Assembly: GCA_018222665.1 (NCBI GenBank)
Contig: JAAEZW010000016.1
Coordinates: forward strand, 1-16,140
DNA: 16,140 bases
Direction of reading: 5' to 3'
DNA from: Paracoccaceae bacterium
GTDB taxonomy: Bacteria > Pseudomonadota > Alphaproteobacteria > Rhodobacterales > Rhodobacteraceae
The notes beneath the pieces were generated by a model. The model ran no database searches and was not told the origin of the DNA. It worked only from the letters and a program-made list of their open reading frames with translations. Both the position numbers and the translations under genes were made by a program. Shown piece after piece: positions 1-7,594 of the stretch; within the stretch, counting starts at the first letter, position 1; each line of letters opens with the position of its first letter.

Positions 1-982
1 ATGCGGAATGCTCAAAAATCGAACCATATGTTTCAATAAATTGTCCGCGTGGCATTTGACTGGGTCGATCAAAATGAACAGGCGGGTGATTTTCGATCCA
101 GTGTTTTGCAATGTCGCGGCGGGTTGCGAACCAAACGCCCTCTTTTGCCTGCGCATACTCCATAAAACGGCGTAAGGCCATCACGCGACCCGGCCGCCCG
201 ATCAAGCGACAATGAAGCCCAATGGACATCATTTTTGGCTGTCCGCCCGCGCCCTCGGCATAGAGGGCGTCAAAGCTGTCCTTCAAATATTGAAAAAATT
301 GATCGCCTGAATTGAAACCCTGGGGCGTTGCAAAGCGCATGTCATTGGCATCCAGCGTGTATGGAATAATTAACTGGTCCCGTCCATCAAGCGTCATCCA
401 ATACGGGAGATCATCTGCATAGGTGTCAGAGATATAATCAAATCCACCGACTTCGGCGACCAGCGCGACCGTGTTTTCCGAACATCGCCCCGTGTACCAC
501 CCGTAGGGTCGTTCGCCTGTGACCTCGGTGTGCAGCGCGATTGCTTGTTGAATTTGGGCGCACTCTTCTTCTTGGGGCATGTCCTTATGCTCAACCCATT
601 TCAGGCCGTGACTGGCAATTTCCCAACCCGCATCCTGCATCGCGCGCACCTGAACTGGGGAACGCGCAAGTGCGGTTGCAACACCATAAACGGTCGCGGG
701 AATATTCAGTTCGGTGAACAGACGGTGTAGACGCCAAAAGCCAGCGCGTGCACCGTATTCATAGATGCTTTCCATATTCCAATGACGTTGATCAGGCCAC
801 GAAGCCGCACCAACAATTTCAGACAAGAAGGCTTCTGATCCTGCGTCCCCGTGTAGGACGCAATTTTCGCCGCCCTCTTCATAATTAATCACAAATTGCA
901 CTGCGATGCGCGCCTGATTGGGCCAGTTTGCATTTGGCGGTGTCGCTCCATACCCCAGCATGTCCCGTTCGTAACGTATCAT
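1..982 (-). CDS. puuE: Allantoinase PuuE, probably fused to OHCU decarboxylase (UraD); 3' end outside window
   Basis: Hydrolyses allantoin to allantoate, the last step of the urate route encoded here. The frame is open for 327 codons from the ATG at 982 to the left edge, with an AAGGAAA ribosome site just upstream. It belongs to the polysaccharide-deacetylase (NodB-like) fold. PuuE hallmarks are VNYEEGGE-type residues 31-39 (VINYEEGGE), ASHGLKW near 123-129, SIGLHCRLIGRPGR at 253-266 and the IAKHW end at 291-295. Known PuuE proteins end near residue 310. Here the frame continues, and residues 310-326 (MPRGQFIETYGSIFEHS) resemble the start of OHCU decarboxylase. The full gene is therefore probably a PuuE-UraD fusion that carries out steps 3 and 4. 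It is divergent from uraH. PuuE identity is firm; the fusion is inferred from about 17 residues. Confidence 0.9.
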   Translation of the reverse strand, partial: MIRYERDMLGYGATPPNANWPNQARIAVQFVINYEEGGENCVLHGDAGSEAFLSEIVGAASWPDQRHWNMESIYEYGARAGFWRLHRLFTELNIPATVYGVATALARSPVQVRAMQDAGWEIASHGLKWVEHKDMPQEEECAQIQQAIALHTEVTGERPYGWYTGRCSENTVALVAEVGGFDYISDTYADDLPYWMTLDGRDQLIIPYTLDANDMRFATPQGFNSGDQFFQYLKDSFDALYAEGAGGQPKMMSIGLHCRLIGRPGRVMALRRFMEYAQAKEGVWFATRRDIAKHWIENHPPVHFDRPSQMPRGQFIETYGSIFEHSA

Positions 983-1131
983 GGTATTTCCTTCGCTGTG
1001 TTCCACTCCCTTGTACTTTCGCAAAATTCATTTGCCTTTCAAATTATTTTTGAAACTGTTTTGGTGTTCGAATTGTTGTTGATCATGCGTCGAACAGAAG
1101 AAATACTATCCCAAACAGCTTGGGGACTACG
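983..1131. promoter_or_regulatory. Divergent puuE/uraH control region with two small inverted repeats
   Basis: This 149-bp gap must hold the promoters of both puuE and uraH. It is AT-richer than the flanking genes. Two dyads are visible: TTTCAAA-5-TTTGAAA at 1037-1055, and GTTCGA/TCGAAC with arms at 1066-1071 and 1090-1095. Neither matches an operator I recognise. No confident -35/-10 pair was found on either strand. They may be regulator sites for this pathway, but that is inference. Confidence 0.35.
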
Positions 1132-1485
1132 ATGTCAGGTTTTTTAACAACACATGTTTTGGATACAGCGCGTGGATGTCCCGCGGCGGGACTTAAGATT
1201 GATTTGTATCGTATTAATGGGGATGCGCGCGAACATGTTATTAGATTGGAGACAAACGCAGATGGGCGCACGGATCAACAAATCCTGCCTGCATCGCAGT
1301 TTGAATTGGGGCAGTATGAATTGGTGTTTCATGCTGGTGAATATCTTTTGGCAACAGGGCAGGCGGGGCCAGAGCCCAAATTCTTGGACGTTATTCCAAT
1401 TCGCTTTGGGATGGCGCTGAACGATCACTATCACGTGCCATTGTTATTATCGCCCTATGGATACTCCACCTATCGGGGCAGTTGA
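1132..1485 (+). CDS. uraH: 5-hydroxyisourate hydrolase (transthyretin-like protein)
   Basis: Converts 5-hydroxyisourate, the product of PuuD, to OHCU, the substrate of UraD. The protein has 117 residues, the usual length of the family. The N-terminus [18 protein letters not shown] carries the conserved HVLD histidine, and the C-terminus ends in YRGS, the diagnostic tetrapeptide that separates the hydrolase from vertebrate transthyretin. The ATG at 1132 is preferred over an in-frame TTG at 1120 because family members begin right before the (T/F)LTTHVLD segment and a GGGGA sits five bases upstream. The gene has no leader peptide, so it is cytoplasmic. Its stop codon directly abuts the stop codon of the convergent LysR gene, with no base between them. 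Confidence 0.93.
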   Translation: MSGFLTTHVLDTARGCPAAGLKIDLYRINGDAREHVIRLETNADGRTDQQILPASQFELGQYELVFHAGEYLLATGQAGPEPKFLDVIPIRFGMALNDHYHVPLLLSPYGYSTYRGS

Positions 1486-2391
1486 TTATTCCTGAAGCGC
1501 GGTTGTAATGTGCTGGGCCATGAAATCCATGAAGTGTCGTGTTTTGGGGTCTTGTCGTTTGCGATGCGGATAGAGGCACCCCATCTGCACATCTGTTGGC
1601 GTAATGCCTGCTAGGACAGGAACCAATTGGCCGCTGTTCAGATGCTCTTGAACTTCGAAAAAGGGTTTTAAAACAATTCCATGACCTTCTAAGGCCCAAT
1701 TGGTTAGGACGTCTCCGTCGTCACTTTCATAGGGCCCCTTCACTGCGATGCGCTGTACCGAGCCGTCGAGAATGAGAGGCCACTGAAATTCAGATGCGCC
1801 TGGGAAGCGAAGGTTCAGGCAATCGTGCGATCCATCGGTTAAGGCGGACACGTTTTCGGGCGCACCACGCGCGGCGATGTATTCAGGTGCTGCGCATAAT
1901 AAACGCGCGCAATTCGCAAATTTGCGCATTTTTAGCGTCGAATCCTCGGGATTACCTAAGAAGAACGCCAAATCTAAACCTTCTGCCAAAACATCCACAC
2001 GTCGATCAGACAGGCGTAAGCGAATGTCGATCAATGGGAATTGTTGTTTGAACATTGGAATCGCAGGAGCGATTAAACGCCGTCCAATACCAAGCGGGGC
2101 TGCCACATACAGTGTTCCGCGTGGGTTTTGGGTGATATCCTGCACCGCGGCTTCGGCATCTTCTACTGCTTCCAAAACGCGGGTTGCGCCAGAATAGAAC
2201 AGTTTACCCTGTTCCGTGGGATGCAACATGCGCGTGGTACGCTGAAACAAACGCACGCTCAGATGTTCCTCTAGTTGCGAAATACGCGCCGAGGCTACAG
2301 CAGGCGAAATGCGTTGATCCCGCGCGGCCGCTGACATCGAGCCGAGTTCATAGACGCGAATAAAGGTTTTGATATTATCAAAGTACGACAT
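1486..2391 (-). CDS. LysR-family transcriptional regulator of the urate cluster
   Basis: A DNA-binding regulator of 301 residues, typical LysR length. Residues 1-60 form the winged helix-turn-helix (MSYFDNIKTFIRVYELGSMS, then AAARDQRISPAVASARISQL, followed by LFQRTTR at 48-54). The substrate-binding region spans about 90-295. The start at 2391 is chosen because LysR proteins begin a few residues before the first helix; the longer open frame to 2559 would run through the puuD promoter and into puuD. The gene lies divergently from puuD and its 3' end abuts uraH, so it sits inside the urate gene set. This suggests it controls that set, with urate or an oxidation product as the likely effector. 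The effector is inference; LysR specificity cannot be read from sequence by eye. Confidence 0.88.
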   Translation of the reverse strand: MSYFDNIKTFIRVYELGSMSAAARDQRISPAVASARISQLEEHLSVRLFQRTTRMLHPTEQGKLFYSGATRVLEAVEDAEAAVQDITQNPRGTLYVAAPLGIGRRLIAPAIPMFKQQFPLIDIRLRLSDRRVDVLAEGLDLAFFLGNPEDSTLKMRKFANCARLLCAAPEYIAARGAPENVSALTDGSHDCLNLRFPGASEFQWPLILDGSVQRIAVKGPYESDDGDVLTNWALEGHGIVLKPFFEVQEHLNSGQLVPVLAGITPTDVQMGCLYPHRKRQDPKTRHFMDFMAQHITTALQE

Positions 2392-2397
2392 TATTCC

Positions 2398-2443
2398 GAT
2401 TTTCTTGAAACAGATTGGGTATTTTCTACAATACAAGAAAATC
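2398..2443. promoter_or_regulatory. Candidate LysR operator between lysR and puuD
   Basis: The 100-bp divergent gap contains a perfect 10-bp inverted repeat: GATTTTCTTG at 2398-2407 and CAAGAAAATC at 2434-2443, with 26 bases between. Nested inside is a smaller dyad, GTATT (2419-2423) and AATAC (2430-2434), which has the interrupted-palindrome form of a LysR T-N11-A box. The arrangement fits a recognition site used for divergent control and autoregulation. Function is inferred from position and symmetry. Confidence 0.5.
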
Positions 2444-2491
2444 ACAAACAACGATAGTTTCGCTTCAGACGCAAAGACCAAGGGCAAAATA

Positions 2492-3745
2492 ATGGCATAC
2501 GAATTGACGATTATGTGGGATTGGCTGGCATTTGCGGTGCGCTGGCTGCATGTGATCACGGCAATCGCATGGATCGGTTCATCGTTCTATTTCATCGCAT
2601 TGGATTTGGGATTACGCCACGCGCCAGATTTGCCCAAAGGCGCGCATGGGGAAGAATGGCAAGTGCATGGCGGTGGCTTTTACCATATCCGCAAATATCT
2701 GGTCGCTCCGGAACGTATGCCAGAGCATTTGACATGGTTTAAATGGGAAAGTTATTCCACATGGCTTTCTGGCGCCGCGCTATTGATGATTGTTTATTGG
2801 GCGGGTGGTGAGCTGTATTTGGTTGATGCTAGCAAAACCGATTTGTCCCTGTTTCAGGGGATTTTGATTTCGGCTGGATCATTGGCATTTGGTTGGATTG
2901 TTTACGATCAATTGTGCAAATCCCCCTTGGGCGAAACGCCAACCCTGTTAATGGTTCTGCTATTTGTTTTGTTGGTCGGCATGGGGTGGGGGTATAATCA
3001 GGTGTTTACGGGGCGCGCCACGCTTCTGCATCTGGGTGCGTTTACGGCGACAATCATGTCGGCGAACGTTTTTTTCATTATCATTCCCAACCAAAAAATC
3101 GTTGTTGCGGATTTGATTGCAGGCCGCGCACCCGATTCAAAATACGGGAAAATCGCCAAGTTACGTTCGACCCACAACAATTATCTGACATTGCCCGTTA
3201 TCTTTTTTATGCTGTCCAATCACTATCCGCTTGCATTTGCGAGCGAGTATAATTGGATCATCGCGGCGTTGGTTTTCCTAATGGGGGTGACCATCCGTCA
3301 TTATTTCAATTCAATTCATGCGCGCCGCGGAAACCCAATTTGGACATGGCCCGCGACCATTATTTTGTTCATTCTGATTATGTGGCTGTCCACCGTACCA
3401 CTACATCAGGATGATTTAGAGACGAGTGAACTGTCTGCGCGGCAGGATATCTTTGCAACGGCAGTCGGTTTTGATGAGGCCCAAGATATTGTTTTGGGCA
3501 GATGTTCCATGTGTCATGCACGTGAACCCGTCTATGATGGAATTCGCCGCGCGCCCAAACATGTGTTTTTAGAAACCACCGTGGACATTACCCAACATGC
3601 CAAGGCTATCTACTTACAGTCAGGCGTAAGCCACGCGATGCCGCCTGCGAATGTTTCTTGGATGGAGGAGGATGAGCGTTTGTTGATCAGGCAGTGGTAT
3701 CGCAACGCGATGGATACGATGCCTTTATCGTTAGCGTTGAAATAA
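2492..3745 (+). CDS. puuD: Membrane urate oxidase PuuD with C-terminal cytochrome c domain
   Basis: Oxidises urate to 5-hydroxyisourate. In this family electrons pass through a C-terminal cytochrome c to the respiratory chain, so no hydrogen peroxide need form as with soluble uricase. The protein has 417 residues. Residues 1-305 form a multi-helix membrane domain (Urate_ox_N type) with the opening WLAFAVRWLHVITAIAWIGS at 11-30 and histidines such as H20, H270 and H276 near helix ends. Residues 325-410 form a cytochrome c domain with one haem site, CSMCH at 338-342, and a likely methionine ligand M383 in SHAMPPAN. The ATG at 2492 is used because AAGGG lies seven bases upstream and the hydrophobic start follows at once; an earlier in-frame start at 2369 would overlap lysR. 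A strong hairpin follows the stop. Confidence 0.93.
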   Translation: MAYELTIMWDWLAFAVRWLHVITAIAWIGSSFYFIALDLGLRHAPDLPKGAHGEEWQVHGGGFYHIRKYLVAPERMPEHLTWFKWESYSTWLSGAALLMIVYWAGGELYLVDASKTDLSLFQGILISAGSLAFGWIVYDQLCKSPLGETPTLLMVLLFVLLVGMGWGYNQVFTGRATLLHLGAFTATIMSANVFFIIIPNQKIVVADLIAGRAPDSKYGKIAKLRSTHNNYLTLPVIFFMLSNHYPLAFASEYNWIIAALVFLMGVTIRHYFNSIHARRGNPIWTWPATIILFILIMWLSTVPLHQDDLETSELSARQDIFATAVGFDEAQDIVLGRCSMCHAREPVYDGIRRAPKHVFLETTVDITQHAKAIYLQSGVSHAMPPANVSWMEEDERLLIRQWYRNAMDTMPLSLALK

Positions 3746-3747
3746 AA

Positions 3748-3768
3748 AAGGCGCGTGAAACGCGCCTT
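3748..3768 (-). terminator. Intrinsic terminator between convergent puuD and dapA
   Basis: A perfect 8-bp stem, AAGGCGCG and CGCGCCTT, encloses a five-base loop. Read on the minus strand it is followed by a run of T (TTTTTT-ATTT), so it is a canonical terminator for dapA. On the plus strand the tail (GAGTTCTTAATTTG) is a weaker U-tract, so it may also stop puuD transcripts. Confidence 0.85.
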
Positions 3769-3790
3769 GAGTTCTTAATTTGATCTCGTG

Positions 3791-4666
3791 TTAGTTCAGC
3801 AAACCTGCATGACGCAGTGCACCGCGAACCTTTGCCTTGGTTCCGTCTGTTAGTGGAACAAGTGGCAAACGCACTTCATCAGAACATAATCCCAATTCTG
3901 ACATTGCATATTTTGCCCCGACCAAACCGGGTTCAGTGAAAATCGCTTTATGCAATGGCATCAAACGATCTTGTAATTCAAGTGCAGCGGCATAATCACC
4001 TCGCAAAGTGGCCTCTTGCATTTGTGCGCACAACGCTGGGGCAACGTTTGCGGTTACAGAAATACAGCCAACACCACCTTGGGCATTAAACCCGTGTGCC
4101 GTTGCGTCCTCACCCGAAATTTGAAGGAAGTCTGCACCGCATGTCATGCGTTGATCGCAAACGCGCGCCAAATCACCAGTTGCGTCCTTGACGCCGATGA
4201 TATTGGGCAGCTTTGCTAATGCGCCCATCGTTTCTGGTGACATGTCAACAACTGAACGACCTGGAATGTTATAGATAACGATTGGGAGGTCAGAAGAATT
4301 TGCAAGCGCCTCAAAATGCGCGATCAAACCTGCTTGTGTCGGTTTGTTGTAATATGGCGTCACCACAAGGGCGGCATCTGCACCGACTTTTTTCGCATGC
4401 TCAACGAATCGCAATGCCTCGGCCGTGTTATTTGATCCAGCACCCGCAACTACAGGAACGCGTCCCGCCGCTGCTGTGACCACAGTTTCGACAACCAATT
4501 CATGTTCATCATGGGTAAGGGTCGGGCTTTCGCCTGTTGTGCCAACAGGAACCAACCCGTGGCTTCCTTGATCAATGTGCCAATCGACCAATTTTTTAAG
4601 TGTATCCAGATCCACAGCGCCGTCTTTGAACGGCGTGATCAAAGCTGGCATTGAGCCTTTTAACAT
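3791..4666 (-). CDS. dapA: 4-hydroxy-tetrahydrodipicolinate synthase
   Basis: Condenses pyruvate with aspartate semialdehyde, the first committed step to diaminopimelate and lysine. At 291 residues it is the family length. It is a TIM-barrel class I aldolase. The active-site set is complete: GTTGES with T43/T44, Y106, Y132 and R137 in IYNIPGR, and the Schiff-base lysine K160 in GVKDATG. Each residue is one number lower than in E. coli DapA. An AAAGGAG ribosome site precedes the ATG at 4666. The gene is divergent from the lytic transglycosylase, and both serve the cell wall, which may be coincidence. No lysine riboswitch is possible in the short leader. It appears monocistronic within the window and is ended by the hairpin just downstream. 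Confidence 0.96.
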   Translation of the reverse strand: MLKGSMPALITPFKDGAVDLDTLKKLVDWHIDQGSHGLVPVGTTGESPTLTHDEHELVVETVVTAAAGRVPVVAGAGSNNTAEALRFVEHAKKVGADAALVVTPYYNKPTQAGLIAHFEALANSSDLPIVIYNIPGRSVVDMSPETMGALAKLPNIIGVKDATGDLARVCDQRMTCGADFLQISGEDATAHGFNAQGGVGCISVTANVAPALCAQMQEATLRGDYAAALELQDRLMPLHKAIFTEPGLVGAKYAMSELGLCSDEVRLPLVPLTDGTKAKVRGALRHAGLLN

Positions 4667-4712
4667 GACACGCTCCTTTCGTGTTTGGCGGGCAGGGCCC
4701 GGATTAATAAAG

Positions 4713-4737
4713 CGGTTTCTTGCAGATAAGGAAACCG
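4713..4737. repeat. Inverted repeat in the dapA/slt intergenic region
   Basis: CGGTTTC (4713-4719) and GAAACCG (4731-4737) are perfect 7-bp arms separated by 11 bases. They lie midway between the divergent starts of dapA and slt. No U-tract follows on either strand, so a terminator is unlikely. An operator dyad or a leader hairpin is possible. I do not recognise the motif. Confidence 0.4.
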
Positions 4738-4808
4738 TGACTTGATGCCTGAGATATGTGACATAAGCTATGGGTACCTATCCAGCCAATGAGTTGAAAT
4801 TGCAAGTC

Positions 4809-6755
4809 ATGTTCCGAGTATTCTTTGTTTTTCTTATGCTTTCGTCCGCGGTTTCGACCCTATGGGCCGAAGAGCGCGCGCTGGAGCGTGCATTTTCCGA
4901 AATGAATGCAGAAAACTGGGAGAACGCATTACGTCTTGCAGAGAGTGATGGCACAGTCGCACGGGACATCATTGAATGGCATCGTTTGCGTGCTGGGCAG
5001 GGAACTGCGCAAGAGGCGCTTAAGTTTTTGCAAGGGAATGTGGATTGGCCTGGATTGCCCTATTTGCGGAAGCAGTCCGAAGTCGCCTTGAGCGATGCAA
5101 ATGATCAAACAATCCTAAAATACTTTGAAAACTCCGTCCCCCAAACGGGTGCTGGTGCGCTTGCCTACGCGTTGGCATTATCCAATGATGGACAGAGTAA
5201 CAAAGCCGCGTTGGTTGCACAAAATGCTTGGATTACGCTTCCTCTGACAGCGCCTCAACAAGATGCGTTTTTGTCTGCGTTTGGTTCGATCCTGACGCCT
5301 CTGCATGAGTTGCGCTTGATCGAAATGTTGTGGACGGATGAACATGCCTCGGCGCAACAGATGGAGAAATTGGTGGGGGCCGACCTGTCCGCGTTGTCGC
5401 GTGCCCGAATTGCATTGCGAAAGGGACAAAAGGGCGTCACGGCATTAATAAATGCGGTTCCGAACGCGCTGGGTAATCACCCAGTGTTGAATCACGCTAG
5501 ATTTGAATGGCGTTTGAAAAATGGATTTCGAGATGGCGCAATTGATCTCCTAAGTGTTTCAAGTGAGCATACTAGCCGCTTGGGGCAATCCGAACGCTGG
5601 GCTGATGCGCGCATCCGTATTGTCCGTGATCTGCTGTTCGACGGCAAAAACAAGCAAGCCTACACCTTAGCGGCCAACCATCATATCGCAGAGGGGCCCA
5701 GCTATGCTAAATTGGAGTGGTTGGCAGGTTTTGCAGCCTTGCGCCGGCTAAACGACCCAAAACGTGCGGTTCAACATTTCACGAATTTACTGTCTGCGGT
5801 TGATACACCCATTTCTCTTGGTCGTGCATATTACTGGATGGGACGTGCGCATGCCGCATCAGGGAATAAGGACGCAGCACTCGCTGCCTATCATAAAGGT
5901 GCAAAGTATCAGAGCAGCTTTTACGGTCTTCTAAGTGCAGAAAAAGCAAACATGCCCATGCCATCCGACTTTCTAACTTGGGGAGAGTTGCCAGATTGGC
6001 GAGAAGCAAGTTTTGTAAACAGTTCCGTCTTACATGCGGCGATACTGCTGTTTTCCGCAAATCAAAATCCTCTAGGTGAACGGTTCATTACACATCTTTC
6101 TGAAACACTCGGCACCGACGATGTTCACAAACTGAACGATTTTTTGGAGGAATTACGTAAACCACATGTTTTGGTCATGTTGGGTAAACGTCAGGCATCG
6201 ATGGGCAAGACGTTTGTACGTCCATACTATGCGTTGCATCCAGTTGCACGAATGCCAGCGCGTGTGCCGTCCGAATTGGTGCTGGCGATTGCGCGCCGAG
6301 AAAGCGAATTTGACCCCTATGTGATTTCACCAGTAGGCGCACGTGGTTTGATGCAAGTCATGCCCAAAACGGCCAAGGAAATGGCGGATCGCGTTGGGCT
6401 TAGATACTCGCAGAAGCGTTTGGAAACCGATTGGGCCTATAATGCGCGCATAGGCATCACCTATTTAGAAGAGTTGGCCGAACGATACGGCGGAAACCCT
6501 GTGCTGATGTCGGTTGCCTACAACGCCGGACCTTCGCGGGCGGATCGTTGGATCGAATTGATGGGGGATCCAAGGAAGGATGCGGTGGATGTCATCGATT
6601 GGATCGAAATGGCCCCATTCCAAGAAACGCGAAATTACATCATGCGCGTTACAGAAAGCCTGCCAATCTATCAGGCACGGCTTGGAAAAGCCATTTCACC
6701 GAAAAGCTTTGAATCCATGCTACAGGGATCAAGCCTGTCGTTGCGCGCGCCATAA
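4809..6755 (+). CDS. slt: Soluble lytic murein transglycosylase (Slt70-type), periplasmic
   Basis: Cleaves peptidoglycan glycan strands to give 1,6-anhydromuramyl products. From the ATG at 4809 the protein has 648 residues and begins with a clean signal peptide (MFRVFFVFLMLSSAVSTLWA, cut before EER). An in-frame ATG at 4770 would add 13 polar residues ahead of this; neither start has a convincing ribosome site. Residues about 21-480 look like an all-helical TPR-like superhelix, as in the Slt70 U/L domains. Residues about 485-640 are the SLT catalytic domain: IARRESEFDP with catalytic Glu498, GARGLMQVMP, VAYNAGPSRA and FQETRNYI. The 3' end overlaps the convergent EamA gene by 27 bp. Function is firm; the choice of start is uncertain. 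Confidence 0.92.
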   Translation: MFRVFFVFLMLSSAVSTLWAEERALERAFSEMNAENWENALRLAESDGTVARDIIEWHRLRAGQGTAQEALKFLQGNVDWPGLPYLRKQSEVALSDANDQTILKYFENSVPQTGAGALAYALALSNDGQSNKAALVAQNAWITLPLTAPQQDAFLSAFGSILTPLHELRLIEMLWTDEHASAQQMEKLVGADLSALSRARIALRKGQKGVTALINAVPNALGNHPVLNHARFEWRLKNGFRDGAIDLLSVSSEHTSRLGQSERWADARIRIVRDLLFDGKNKQAYTLAANHHIAEGPSYAKLEWLAGFAALRRLNDPKRAVQHFTNLLSAVDTPISLGRAYYWMGRAHAASGNKDAALAAYHKGAKYQSSFYGLLSAEKANMPMPSDFLTWGELPDWREASFVNSSVLHAAILLFSANQNPLGERFITHLSETLGTDDVHKLNDFLEELRKPHVLVMLGKRQASMGKTFVRPYYALHPVARMPARVPSELVLAIARRESEFDPYVISPVGARGLMQVMPKTAKEMADRVGLRYSQKRLETDWAYNARIGITYLEELAERYGGNPVLMSVAYNAGPSRADRWIELMGDPRKDAVDVIDWIEMAPFQETRNYIMRVTESLPIYQARLGKAISPKSFESMLQGSSLSLRAP

Positions 6756-7592
6756 TGTAAACAGGCCTGCGGACACAACAATCACGGCCCCAACGGCGAC
6801 GTGTAACTCTAAAGTTTCGCCAAAAAACCACATCCCTATTCCAGAGGCAAAGACCAGTTGCAAATAGGCAAAAGGTTGCACAGAGCTCGCCTCTGCCACT
6901 TCGTAACATTTGATCAATAGGTAATGACCCAATGCGCCCAGCACGCATAATATTGTCATCCAACCGTAGTTCGTGTGTGTCATGGGCTGCCAGTTGCCTA
7001 TACCGATTATCGTCATAACGACAACGCCAACGATCCCCGTCCAGAAAAAGGATGTGGCCGCGCTGTCCCCGCGTGCCACATATCGCGTCATCAATCCATA
7101 AAGTGCGAACATGAATGCCGAAATCAAGGGGATCACAGCCGCTGGTGAAAATACAGCATAGCCCGGTTCAAGAATGATGAGAACGCCGATAAACCCAACA
7201 AAGATTGCCGCCCAGCGCCGCCATCCCACTCCTTCGCTCAAAATGGGCCCTGATAGGGCTGCAACCAACAATGGATAGCATGCAAACACTGCATGGCTTT
7301 CGATCAGCCCTAATCTTGTGAATGCAGTCACCATGACACAAATTTCAATTGCCAATATCGTGCCACGCAGGATCTGCAAAATTGGATATTTGGGTTTTAG
7401 TGCTGCCTGAATGCCGCCCGGCCGACGGGCCGTGATTGCAATGACAAAGGCCGCAAAGAACCAGTATCGGATCATTACCACCAAATAAACGTTGTAGGTG
7501 CTGCTGAGGTACTGAGAAAATCCATCTTGCAGTGCAAACACAAGCGTGGTCGCCACCATGTATAGAATGCCAAGGCGTGTATTCGATTGCAT
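6729..7592 (-). CDS. EamA-family (DMT superfamily) transporter
   Basis: An inner-membrane permease of 287 residues with about ten hydrophobic helices arranged as two EamA repeats (about 6-136 and 145-282). It starts with MQSNTRLGILYMVATTLVFA, typical of the drug/metabolite transporter superfamily. The second repeat ends in the usual pattern of EamA proteins, with a glutamate in FGETLEL before the last helix. The substrate cannot be told from sequence; relatives export amino acids, riboflavin or metabolites, or import small compounds. It begins only two bases after the mnmD stop, so it is very likely co-transcribed with mnmD. It also runs 27 bp into the end of slt on the opposite strand, with no visible terminator. 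Confidence 0.88.
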   Translation of the reverse strand: MQSNTRLGILYMVATTLVFALQDGFSQYLSSTYNVYLVVMIRYWFFAAFVIAITARRPGGIQAALKPKYPILQILRGTILAIEICVMVTAFTRLGLIESHAVFACYPLLVAALSGPILSEGVGWRRWAAIFVGFIGVLIILEPGYAVFSPAAVIPLISAFMFALYGLMTRYVARGDSAATSFFWTGIVGVVVMTIIGIGNWQPMTHTNYGWMTILCVLGALGHYLLIKCYEVAEASSVQPFAYLQLVFASGIGMWFFGETLELHVAVGAVIVVSAGLFTLWRAQRQA

Positions 7593-7594
7593 CT

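Noticed and set aside
394..730. Small open frames on both strands within 394-730
   Set aside because: They fall inside the continuous puuE reading frame, which has clear family motifs throughout.
2369..2491. Longer N-terminus for PuuD starting at 2369
   Set aside because: It would overlap the lysR start and cross the operator region; family members start right before the first helix, and a good ribosome site precedes the ATG at 2492.
4667..4769. Lysine riboswitch in front of dapA
   Set aside because: The space to the next gene is far too short for the roughly 170-base aptamer, and only a single 7-bp hairpin is visible.
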